A stretch of 13,503 nucleotides of DNA from Candidatus Woesearchaeota archaeon. Its GTDB lineage: Archaea; Nanobdellota; Nanobdellia; Woesearchaeales; ARS49. Numbering within the stretch: position 1 is the first letter of the stretch; the number at the start of each line of letters is the position of its first letter. The stretch spans positions 1-13,503 of the forward strand of contig JACQMZ010000019.1 of assembly GCA_016203345.1 (NCBI GenBank). The letters are read 5' to 3'. The notes under the pieces are model-generated. The model was not told the DNA's origin and did not search any database. It saw only the letters and a program-made list of their open reading frames with translations. Of this stretch, positions 6,180-11,615 are shown one piece after another. A program made the position numbers and the translations under genes.

Positions 6180-6274
6180 ATAGAGAACTTTGAATAACTA
6201 TGAATTTTGTCAAAGTTCTCAATAGAACCGCTTTGAATCCGCACCAAAACAAAGGGTTATTCAAAGCTCTCTAT
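6180..6274. repeat. Large inverted repeat with an alternative internal hairpin
   Basis: A 19-bp arm at 6180-6198 (starts ATAGAGAACTTTGAATAAC) pairs with 6256-6274 at 18 of 19 positions. An overlapping perfect 11-bp stem, GAGAACTTTGA (6183-6193) with TCAAAGTTCTC (6210-6220), uses the same left arm, so the folds are exclusive. It abuts the broken 5' end of the vapC fragment. Confidence 0.8.
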
Positions 6275-6290
6275 CATACATCTTCTCCAT

Positions 6291-6617
6291 GAAGATACTA
6301 AGACTCTTGCCAAATTAAAGCAGATTGATGCGCAGTTTTGCACAACAGCAATCACGTGTTTTGAAATCTGGCATGGCAGAAAACCCACCGAAATTGTTCC
6401 ACAACTACTGGATACGCCGCCTGTTCACGTGTTTGACGCAGAATCTGCTAAAATTGCTGGTGATGTACTCCGTTCACTGAAGCATGCTCCCTTGAACCTC
6501 CGAGACCTTTTAATTGGCGCCATTTGTATAGCTCACCGTCTGGAACTGTTCACGCACAACAACAAGCATTTTGAGAGGCTCAAAGAGTTTGGACTTGTTC
6601 TCGCACAGCAGTTTTAA
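6291..6617 (+). pseudogene. 5'-truncated PIN-domain toxin (vapC remnant)
   Basis: The frame encodes the last 108 or so residues of a VapC-like PIN protein. It contains TTAITCFEIWHG with the second acidic residue, LNLRDLLIGAICIAHRLEL with the third, and LFTHNNKHFERL, which matches the family's usual C-terminal signature. The opening strand with the first catalytic Asp (usually a form of LDTSVLID) is missing. In-frame sequence upstream to a TGA at 6234 has no ATG and falls inside the large inverted repeat. An ATG at 6289 is out of frame and stops after nine codons. The first in-frame ATG/GTG is at 6429 or close by, too late to make a PIN fold. No vapB partner is present. The toxin is therefore probably dead. 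It ends four bases from the convergent tRNA gene. Confidence 0.75.
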
Positions 6618-6621
6618 AAAA
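6616..6621 (-). terminator. T-run terminator of tRNA-Val
   Basis: Six T residues on the minus strand follow directly after the discriminator base. This fits archaeal termination at oligo-T. It overlaps the stop codon of the convergent vapC remnant. Confidence 0.6.
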
Positions 6622-6693
6622 TGGGCCCGCCCAGATTCGAACTGGGGACCTTGTCGACGTCAACGACACGTCATACCGCTAGACCACGGGCCC
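6622..6693 (-). tRNA. tRNA-Val (anticodon GAC)
   Basis: The minus strand folds as a full cloverleaf of 72 bases. The acceptor stem GGGCCCG/CGGGCCC has 7 perfect pairs. The D-arm is GTC/GAC, the anticodon stem TGTCG/CGACA has loop TTGACGT, and the T-arm CCCAG/CTGGG has loop TTCGAAT. The anticodon at 6659-6661 reads GAC, which decodes valine GUC and GUU. The discriminator is A and CCA is not encoded, as is common in archaea. No intron is seen. Confidence 0.95.
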
Positions 6694-6732
6694 AAAATTC
6701 TGAATTCGGCCTTCTGCCGCTTCAAGAATTTT
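6694..6732. repeat. Hairpin abutting the tRNA-Val 5' end
   Basis: AAAATTCT (6694-6701) pairs perfectly with AGAATTTT (6725-6732), and GAA/TTC and GGC/GCC pairs continue inside. The inner part (GAATTCGGC, then GCCGCTTCA) resembles the cap of the dispersed palindromic repeat. On the minus strand it fills the predicted leader of the tRNA precursor. Confidence 0.65.
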
Positions 6733-6751
6733 GTTAAAAAACCGTGGTGAG

Positions 6752-6759
6752 TTATAAAT
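6752..6759 (-). promoter_or_regulatory. Probable TATA box of tRNA-Val
   Basis: ATTTATAA on the minus strand is centred about 62 bases before the mature tRNA. Transcription would start near 6730, at the outer end of the hairpin. The 140 bases between this box and the purA stop hold no gene I can support. Confidence 0.5.
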
Positions 6760-6898
6760 GTATTTCCTACCACATCTCTGTGCGAGGCCGCGATGCGTCC
6801 GAACTCGAGATCTTGCGCGATGGAGTGCGAGAGAAGCTCTAATACCTGCAAATCCATTGGCGAAAATTGCTCACGGGACAAGACAAGAACCACCCGCG

Positions 6899-8149
6899 CT
6901 ATCTCGTCACTATTTCTTCAGTTTCCTTGCCTACAGACACGTGGCTGATGTGAACGTCCAGCATGCGTTCCAGTGCGTCTACATACTTTTTAGCGTTGTC
7001 AGGAAAGTCTTTGAACTTTCGCACACGAGAAATCGGTGTAGTCCACCCGTCAAATTTCTTGTAAGAAACAGAGACTTGATCGAGAACGCTTGCGGAAGCA
7101 GGCATGGATTCGAGCGCAACGCCGTTCAGCATATACCCCGTTCCCACCCAAATTTTCTGTTGATTGCTTAGAATGTCTAGCTTGGTGAGAATAATTTCAT
7201 CTGCGCCATTCACATCCACGGCATACCTCACCTGAAACGCGTCAAACCATCCGCAACGACGCGGACGCCTCGTGACCGAGCCAAACTCTTGCCCAAGATC
7301 GCGCAATAAGGCACCATCAGCACCTTTCATCTCTGTTGGGAACGGGCCCTCTCCAACACGTGTTGTGTACGCTTTAGCAATTCCTACCACTTTGTGGTGC
7401 CGAAGTGGCACACCTGTTCCTATCATAACACCCCCAACAGTTGGCGAAGAACTTGTCGTGTATGGATACGTGCCATGATCATTGTCCAACATGGTGCCTT
7501 GAGCGCTCTCAAACAAGACACTGCTTCCACTCTTGATTTCTTGCCGCAGCAAATGGCCGGTATCCGCAATGTAACTTTTTACGATTTCATACCAATGGCT
7601 TTGTTTGTCAAATATTTCAGCCGGATCAAGATCAATCCCGGCAAAGAATTTATTCCGCTCCACCAACAGATCAATCTTACTTCGCAAATCAGATGATGCA
7701 AAATCACACATGCGCACACCAGTCCTCTGAGCTTTTGTCATGTACGCAGGCCCAATCCCCTTCTTTGTTGTGCCGACAGTGCGGGACTTTTCCTCCCACA
7801 CATCCATCTCAAGATGACTGGGCAAAATCACGTGCGCCCTGTCAGAAATCACCAGACGACTCGCATCAAGCGTAAACCCACGAACCCCCAATTCATTTTT
7901 TTCCTCAACCAAAACACCCAGGTCAATCACCATGCCATTGCCCATGACACTTTTCACGCCACATGTAAGAACGCCTGTCGGCAGTTGACGGAGCACCAAA
8001 TCACTCCCATTGTACCTTACGGTGTGCCCCGCGTTCGGTCCCCCCTGATAACGCACGACAGTATGGTATCCTGCTGCCTTCACGAGATAATCGATAATCT
8101 TGCCCTTTCCCTCATCTCCCCACTGAAGACCAATGACTACTGTTTGCAT
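6899..8149 (-). CDS. purA: Adenylosuccinate synthetase
   Basis: PurA joins IMP and aspartate using GTP to give adenylosuccinate, the first step from IMP to AMP. The 416-residue length is close to the bacterial and eukaryotic form and longer than the shortened archaeal versions. The N-terminus has GLQWGDEGKGK (7-17; catalytic Asp12) and GGPNAGHT (36-43; catalytic His42). Further motifs are GTTKKGIGPAY (126-136), FESAQGTMLDNDHGTYPY (213-230), the aspartate loop region VGEGPFPTE (265-273), TRRPRRCGWFD (293-303) and TKLD (322-325) for guanine recognition. The ATG at 8149 has a TATA-like box 26 bases upstream. The gene stands alone, convergent with purF, and the two share the IMP pathway but not a transcript. 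Confidence 0.97.
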   Translation of the reverse strand: MQTVVIGLQWGDEGKGKIIDYLVKAAGYHTVVRYQGGPNAGHTVRYNGSDLVLRQLPTGVLTCGVKSVMGNGMVIDLGVLVEEKNELGVRGFTLDASRLVISDRAHVILPSHLEMDVWEEKSRTVGTTKKGIGPAYMTKAQRTGVRMCDFASSDLRSKIDLLVERNKFFAGIDLDPAEIFDKQSHWYEIVKSYIADTGHLLRQEIKSGSSVLFESAQGTMLDNDHGTYPYTTSSSPTVGGVMIGTGVPLRHHKVVGIAKAYTTRVGEGPFPTEMKGADGALLRDLGQEFGSVTRRPRRCGWFDAFQVRYAVDVNGADEIILTKLDILSNQQKIWVGTGYMLNGVALESMPASASVLDQVSVSYKKFDGWTTPISRVRKFKDFPDNAKKYVDALERMLDVHISHVSVGKETEEIVTR

Positions 8150-8171
8150 GCTCTGGGAGTTTTACCTGTTG

Positions 8172-8179
8172 CTTTTAAG
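8172..8179 (-). promoter_or_regulatory. TATA box of purA
   Basis: CTTAAAAG on the minus strand is centred about 26 bases before the purA ATG, so a leaderless mRNA is predicted. Confidence 0.5.
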
Positions 8180-8194
8180 TTTTTCGAATAGTAG

Positions 8195-8299
8195 TACGTG
8201 TTTAGCTTCTGGTATCTTTTGCTGACAGGAAGGGTTTTCGAGGACACGAATTTTGCGAATTCGGCGACTTCGTCGCCTCATTCAGCAAAATTCACATTT
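8195..8299 (+). repeat. Dispersed palindromic repeat, copy 2
   Basis: This aligns over its whole length with 4223-4327 in the same orientation, sharing TACGTGTTTA at the left and TCAGCAAAATTCACATTT at the right. GAATTTTGC (8248-8256) pairs with GCAAAATTC (8285-8293). The inner stem GGCGAC/GTCGCC (8263-8277) replaces GCGCC/GGCGC of copy 1. It lies upstream of purA, whereas copy 1 lies downstream of the helicase, so it is not tied to one gene position. Confidence 0.75.
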
Positions 8300-8303
8300 T
8301 GGG

Positions 8304-8351
8304 TCTTACTACGTTATTGAGTCTTACTCCGTTATTGAGTTTTACTATTAG
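8304..8351 (+). repeat. 18-bp tandem repeat
   Basis: Two units, 8304-8321 and 8322-8339, differ at one base (TCTTACTACGTTATTGAG against TCTTACTCCGTTATTGAG). A partial third copy (TTTTACTATTAG) follows. Confidence 0.7.
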
Positions 8352-8370
8352 TTGGGTTACACACAACGTA

Positions 8371-8420
8371 CGCAATTCAGTAGATTGAAAATTGCGCTTT
8401 ATGTAACATAAATAGCGCAA
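8371..8420. repeat. Two competing hairpins sharing one arm
   Basis: CGCAATT (8371-8377) pairs with AATTGCG (8390-8396). Alternatively TTGCGCTTTATG (8392-8403) pairs with CATAAA (8407-8412) plus GCGCAA (8415-8420), leaving a two-base bulge and a TAA loop. Only one can form at a time. No gene is seen between 8150 and 8415. Confidence 0.55.
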
Positions 8421-8791
8421 GCTGGAGCACAACAACAATTTCCAATCAGATCTGACTTTTTCCCTAGTTGTAAATAGCGAACCTGGCGTAGCGATAACCA
8501 TAAGTGATGCCATACCAACACCAACCATCCTCCTCACAGGACGCATACGTTTTCCAATCTCTCTCACAGGACCAGGCAACCACGCTGTGGACATCGCCGT
8601 GCAAGACTTGTCTGGAAACACCACGCACAAAGCTCTTTGCATTGCCATCCGAAGACAACGTGTACCCTGGCGATCCGTTTAGGATGATACGTGGAGGCAC
8701 CCGCGCAGGGTGGTACAGCGGGTGCGACCACATTAACGTCGGCCACGGCAACTTCGCCCAACCAGACGCATACGAGCGCGAAGCTCACTGA
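8416..8791 (+). pseudogene. Frameshifted fragment resembling the end of an Ig-like surface protein
   Basis: From 8416 to 8682 one frame stays open for 88 codons without a usable start codon. It reads like an extracellular beta-sandwich domain: LVVNSEPGVAITISD, then RFPISLTGPGNHAVDIAVQ, then DLSGNTTHKALCIAI. The last piece matches the typical final strands of bacterial-type Ig-like repeats (a D-x-x-GN-T-T-K pattern). That frame then runs into TAG. Around 8640-8655 the sense appears to pass to another plus frame, with DNVYPGDPFRMIRGGTRAGW to a TGA at 8789-8791. The best reading is a 5'-truncated, frameshifted remnant of a larger protein. The family call rests on sequence pattern only. Long opposite-strand frames exist but look less protein-like. 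Confidence 0.4.
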
Positions 8792-8793
8792 TA

Positions 8794-8821
8794 TTCCGAA
8801 CTCAGTGCGTTCGTTCAGGAA
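8794..8821. repeat. REP-like hairpin at the 3' end of the second vapC
   Basis: TTCC/GGAA (8794-8797, 8818-8821) continues as GAAC/GTTC with one bulged A. The conserved A/TTC-rich cap is shared with the elements at 9504-9544 and 12260-12299. It lies just beyond the vapC stop on the minus strand. Confidence 0.5.
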
Positions 8822-8827
8822 ATGTCA

Positions 8828-9208
8828 TCAGTATTTCAAAACCTTCAATCCTGGAATTCGAGTGTAATGTTCATCGTGAGTAACGACCATTTCTCCACGA
8901 ACCAATGCAGTCGCGGCAATCATTACATCCTCTGGTTCGATCATATTGTGCGAGAGTTGGACAGCAAGCTCCCCTGCCCGCATCGCAGCCTTCACGTCAA
9001 AGTCTACGATGTTCATAGTCGATAGAAATTCTTCAACTTTGCGTGTTTCGGCAGGAGACACTGCACTTCGCAACGCTCCTTCCCAAAGTTCCATCACTGT
9101 AGGTGTCGAGATGTAGAGCGTCTCATGACTGAGGGTATTTAGCACGGCAACAGCATCGAGTTTTTTGCGGAGAATGTCAACAACAAAGGAGGTATCAAGA
9201 ACTGCCAT
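8828..9208 (-). CDS. vapC: VapC-type PIN-domain ribonuclease toxin
   Basis: A complete 126-residue PIN toxin. It opens with MAVLDTSFVVDIL (Asp5), followed by PTVMELWEGA (Glu40), IEPEDVMIAATAL (Asp94) and THDEHYTRIPGLKV (Asp112), so all four acidic positions of the active site are filled. The final TRIPGL is a common VapC ending. Its ATG overlaps the end of vapB by 14 bases, so the toxin is translated from the same mRNA. It is distinct in sequence from the first VapC in this window (residues 504-932) and paired with a different antitoxin class, so it is an independent module rather than a duplicate. Confidence 0.9.
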   Translation of the reverse strand: MAVLDTSFVVDILRKKLDAVAVLNTLSHETLYISTPTVMELWEGALRSAVSPAETRKVEEFLSTMNIVDFDVKAAMRAGELAVQLSHNMIEPEDVMIAATALVRGEMVVTHDEHYTRIPGLKVLKY

Positions 9209-9458
9209 GTTGACCTGCCATCTGTGAAACCAAACGACGCATGCGGCTCTCGCGGGACTTCATATGGACTTGTCTACGTTCTCGAATCGCGCGTTCAAGA
9301 CGTGCCCCGCTCGCAGGCGACAGCGCGCCCACAAACTCCCAAATTGATTTTCTTTTGGCAATTCTCCGAATAGCCTCACTAAAACTTTCGTTTTTCTCTT
9401 TCAACGCCTTCAATGATTCATACGCGTCTTCCGTGACTGTGATAGTTTTTACGACCAT
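9195..9458 (-). CDS. vapB: VapB antitoxin of the archaeal DUF217/UPF0330 type
   Basis: The 87-residue protein begins MVVKTITVTEDAYESLKALK, followed by NESFSEAIRRIAKRKSIWEFVGALS. This is the characteristic pattern of the short antitoxins often found before archaeal VapC toxins: a beta strand for DNA binding, two helices, then a toxin-wrapping tail. The C-terminus is long and basic (RLERAIRERRQVHMKSRESR). ATG 9458 is preferred over the in-frame ATG 9470 because a TATA-like box is centred about 27 bases upstream. Two palindromes sit in and next to the promoter and are plausible self-regulation sites. Confidence 0.85.
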   Translation of the reverse strand: MVVKTITVTEDAYESLKALKEKNESFSEAIRRIAKRKSIWEFVGALSPASGARLERAIRERRQVHMKSRESRMRRLVSQMAGQHGSS

Positions 9459-9465
9459 GCTACAA

Positions 9466-9502
9466 CACATGTGTGTTTATGTATTTAAACATTTCTATGT
9501 TT
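9466..9502 (-). promoter_or_regulatory. vapBC promoter with two candidate operator palindromes
   Basis: The minus strand carries TTTAAATA at 9482-9489. ACACATGTGT (9466-9475) is a perfect 10-bp palindrome. AAACAT/ATGTTT (9487-9502) is an inverted repeat with four bases between that overlaps the TATA box. VapB binding here would block transcription; this is inferred from family behaviour. Confidence 0.55.
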
Positions 9503-9503
9503 A

Positions 9504-9544
9504 CAATATTTCCGAGTTCGCTTCCGCTCACTCAGGAAATACTG
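9504..9544. repeat. REP-like hairpin between divergent genes
   Basis: TATTTCC (9507-9513) pairs perfectly with GGAAATA (9535-9541), extended by CA/TG past a mismatch. Inside, GAG pairs with CTC around TTCGCTTCCGCTCA. The cap GAGTTCG...GCTCACTCA is shared with 12260-12299. Confidence 0.65.
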
Positions 9545-9565
9545 GTGTGAGAGCATCGCAAATCT

Positions 9566-9573
9566 CTTATAGG
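9566..9573 (+). promoter_or_regulatory. TATA box of the RMD1-family gene
   Basis: CTTATAGG is centred about 26 bases before the ATG at 9595, which predicts a leaderless mRNA. Confidence 0.45.
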
Positions 9574-9594
9574 TGAAGGTACATATTGCACCAT

Positions 9595-10569
9595 ATGAAG
9601 TGCACCTTGTACTCCTTTGTTGTTGTTGACGTAGGCCGTAAGGTGGATCACTCCGGCAAAGAAGTCACGACCAAAAGCGTCCGGTCAGCACCAGGATACG
9701 TCGAAATCCTGCCCAAACACCGCGTGCTTGACACCTTTCACAAAACAGTCGCAGGCAAGAAAGCAGTGTTCATGATCAAATTCTACGACCCGGATGACAT
9801 CGTCGTCGAGGGAAGAATGGACGTCAAGAACCCATTCGACCCTCACGTGCTTGAGCTCAAAAAAGAACTTGTGTCCCACTGTCTGGCATACGCGCGCAAG
9901 CTCGACCACGCGTCAGACGTGTATGAAGAATACAGCATCTACTGCATTAGCGGATATGCCAAATTAAACTCTCTCGTCGCAAAAAACCGCGGAAAAATAA
10001 TTGGGCTCATGCGCTCTGAAATGGAGCCAATGGACCCGATCGTGGTGGAAACAGCCTTGCGGGAAAGCTCCCTGAAATATTCATCTGACGATCTCGCAGT
10101 CGTTGGCTGGGACAGCGCAGTCATCTTCTCCGACCCTGACGAGTTTCCTGAAATCATCGAAATCCTCACCGTGTCAAACATCGAACTCCTCAACGCCCGG
10201 CTGATGAATGAAGAACTCGAAGACAGCCTGCTGAAACTCTCCACACTCATGAAAAAACGCCTTAGGTACTTCAATCTGAAAGAAGCGCTGGACTACGTCC
10301 TTCACATACGCACAGAAGCCCTCTTCAAGTTCGACCATATCAAACGCAACATCAACAGGTACGGAGACTGGTACACGGCAAAACTCTACGGCCTGGCAAC
10401 AGACAAATTTCACATAGCCGAAAAAATGCAGGAAGTCTACCGCAAACTGGACACGTTCGAAGACGTCTACCAAATGCTGTCAGAACAGATCAACTGGTAT
10501 TACTTAATGCTCCTGGAAGTGGGAATATTCCTGCTCATCGTCTGGGAAGTAGTGGCGGCGTTTTTCTGA
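9595..10569 (+). CDS. RMD1/YagE-family (DUF155) membrane-anchored protein
   Basis: The 324-residue protein has a mixed alpha/beta N-terminal part. From about residue 185 to 300 it has long charged helices that may form a coiled coil. A single C-terminal membrane helix (LMLLEVGIFLLIVWEVVAAFF) ends almost at the last residue. That arrangement, with an acidic residue at the start of the membrane helix and another (E) inside it, is typical of the RMD1/RMND1/Sif2 family. Eukaryotic members act in mitochondrial translation; the prokaryotic role is not established. ATG 9595 is used because of the promoter spacing; the frame reaches a TTG at 9586. It is convergent with the DUF4349 gene, with three bases between the stops. 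Confidence 0.78.
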   Translation: MKCTLYSFVVVDVGRKVDHSGKEVTTKSVRSAPGYVEILPKHRVLDTFHKTVAGKKAVFMIKFYDPDDIVVEGRMDVKNPFDPHVLELKKELVSHCLAYARKLDHASDVYEEYSIYCISGYAKLNSLVAKNRGKIIGLMRSEMEPMDPIVVETALRESSLKYSSDDLAVVGWDSAVIFSDPDEFPEIIEILTVSNIELLNARLMNEELEDSLLKLSTLMKKRLRYFNLKEALDYVLHIRTEALFKFDHIKRNINRYGDWYTAKLYGLATDKFHIAEKMQEVYRKLDTFEDVYQMLSEQINWYYLMLLEVGIFLLIVWEVVAAFF

Positions 10570-10572
10570 AAC

Positions 10573-11469
10573 TCACGCCTTCTTCACCTTATTCTTCTGC
10601 CCAAACAGCTTTCTGTAAAGCCATACAACCAACCCAATGCCCAACACCCAAGGCAAGGCAGCGACGGCTAATACCAAAAACGTGTTCAGGCTTCCAATAA
10701 GCGCTTCAGCCAGCATGGACAATTCAACAAACGCAATGTCAGCATACGCAGACTTCTTTTCAGCGAGACTGACACGAATGGTTGAGTATGTGACCTGCTT
10801 GCCAAGCCTGTCCATGCTGTCCAAAAGGTTTGCGATTGTTCTTTCCTGATTAAACATCCTGTCGTTCAGGTCAATCTTGTCTTCCATTTTTTTGGCTTCA
10901 GCATACATTTGTTCGTAACGCAGCAACCTCTTTCTTTCTGTGTCGAGCTCCACCTTAATGTTGATGTACGTGCCGGTAATATCTTCTGCATTTTCATTGA
11001 AAGATAACACCTTGCCTATGCCTTTCAATTGCTGCACAACCGCATCGTATTTTGCTGACTGCACTTTAATTTCATAACTCGCGCTTGTATACTCGCCACG
11101 CTCTCCACTATTGTACGTGTCAACGTCTTCATTAAGCAAATAGGATTCTGATGATTTAATGATTGATTTCAGTTGGGATTCTGCACTTGAAAACGAACCC
11201 TTCTCCACTTCTGACGACAAGCGCGCAGTCTTGGAAATGAGTCTGTCCTTAACTTCCGGCGCAAAACCCCTGTCATACAGTGACGAACGCGCATAAGAAG
11301 GCGCGGCTTCGTACGACGAGCGCACTGCCATCGATGGAGCGTATGATGACAAGCTCGGAACCGCACCGTCAAAATCGCCTGAGCCAGACATCAAATACAA
11401 CACTACAAGCACCACTAAAACAAGCAACCAATTCTCCTTCAGCTTAAGCAATTGTTCTTTGACAGTCAT
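10573..11469 (-). CDS. DUF4349-family membrane protein
   Basis: The 298-residue protein has an N-terminal membrane anchor (residues 14-27, WLLVLVVLVVLYLM). A Ser/Tyr/Ala-rich linker follows to about 77, then a core from 78 to 236. Within the core, ISKTARLSSEV, a beta strand YEIKVQSAKYDAVVQQL and VLSFNENAEDITGTYINIKVEL are typical of DUF4349, followed by a coiled-coil stretch (about 172-222) and VTYSTIRVSL. A second membrane helix lies at about 263-285, with a basic tail RKLFGQKNKVKKA. The core is probably extracytoplasmic. DUF4349 proteins have no firm function; a cell-envelope role is inferred. GAGGTG lies five bases before the ATG, and a TATA-like box at 11505-11512 gives a leader of about 12 bases. 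Confidence 0.82.
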   Translation of the reverse strand: MTVKEQLLKLKENWLLVLVVLVVLYLMSGSGDFDGAVPSLSSYAPSMAVRSSYEAAPSYARSSLYDRGFAPEVKDRLISKTARLSSEVEKGSFSSAESQLKSIIKSSESYLLNEDVDTYNSGERGEYTSASYEIKVQSAKYDAVVQQLKGIGKVLSFNENAEDITGTYINIKVELDTERKRLLRYEQMYAEAKKMEDKIDLNDRMFNQERTIANLLDSMDRLGKQVTYSTIRVSLAEKKSAYADIAFVELSMLAEALIGSLNTFLVLAVAALPWVLGIGLVVWLYRKLFGQKNKVKKA

Positions 11470-11504
11470 GATGCACCTCGTTCAAACGACATGAAGATCG
11501 TAAG

Positions 11505-11512
11505 TATAAAAA
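11505..11512 (-). promoter_or_regulatory. TATA box of the DUF4349 gene
   Basis: TTTTTATA on the minus strand. Transcription should start near 11481, leaving a leader just long enough to hold the GAGGTG ribosome-binding site. Confidence 0.55.
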
Positions 11513-11524
11513 TGCAACGGGTTT

Positions 11525-11572
11525 ATAGTGAACGACACAAATTGTTGGACAATGGATGTTGTCGTTCACTAT
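11525..11572. repeat. Inverted repeat, 13-bp perfect arms
   Basis: ATAGTGAACGACA (11525-11537) pairs perfectly with TGTCGTTCACTAT (11560-11572). The 22-base centre holds a further ATTGT/ACAAT stem. Confidence 0.85.
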
Positions 11573-11573
11573 T

Positions 11574-11615
11574 TAGAAGACGACACAAGAGTCCCATAAT
11601 TAATGTCGTCTTCTA
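11574..11615. repeat. Inverted repeat abutting the HAD stop codon, 12-bp perfect arms
   Basis: TAGAAGACGACA (11574-11585) pairs perfectly with TGTCGTCTTCTA (11604-11615), with 18 bases between. Its edge touches the HAD gene's TAA at 11616. CGACA/TGTCG is shared with the neighbouring hairpin, so the arms could also cross-pair. Confidence 0.85.

Noticed and set aside
6660..6893. A 77-codon minus-strand ORF starting just after purA, and a 31-codon plus-strand ORF at 6747-6842 in the same place.
   Set aside because: The minus ORF begins with GTG and runs into the tRNA gene, and it contains the tRNA promoter. The plus ORF has no convincing start signal. Neither resembles a known family, and they overlap each other.
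4223..8299. Insertion sequence or MITE with target-site duplications.
   Set aside because: No transposase gene is in the window, and I could not see clear direct repeats flanking the copies. The REP-like interpretation is kept only as an inference.
8464..8751. A 95-codon minus-strand ORF rich in Trp, Cys and Tyr.
   Set aside because: It lacks start signals and its composition is atypical. The opposite strand in the same place reads like a beta-sandwich domain. The choice is not certain.
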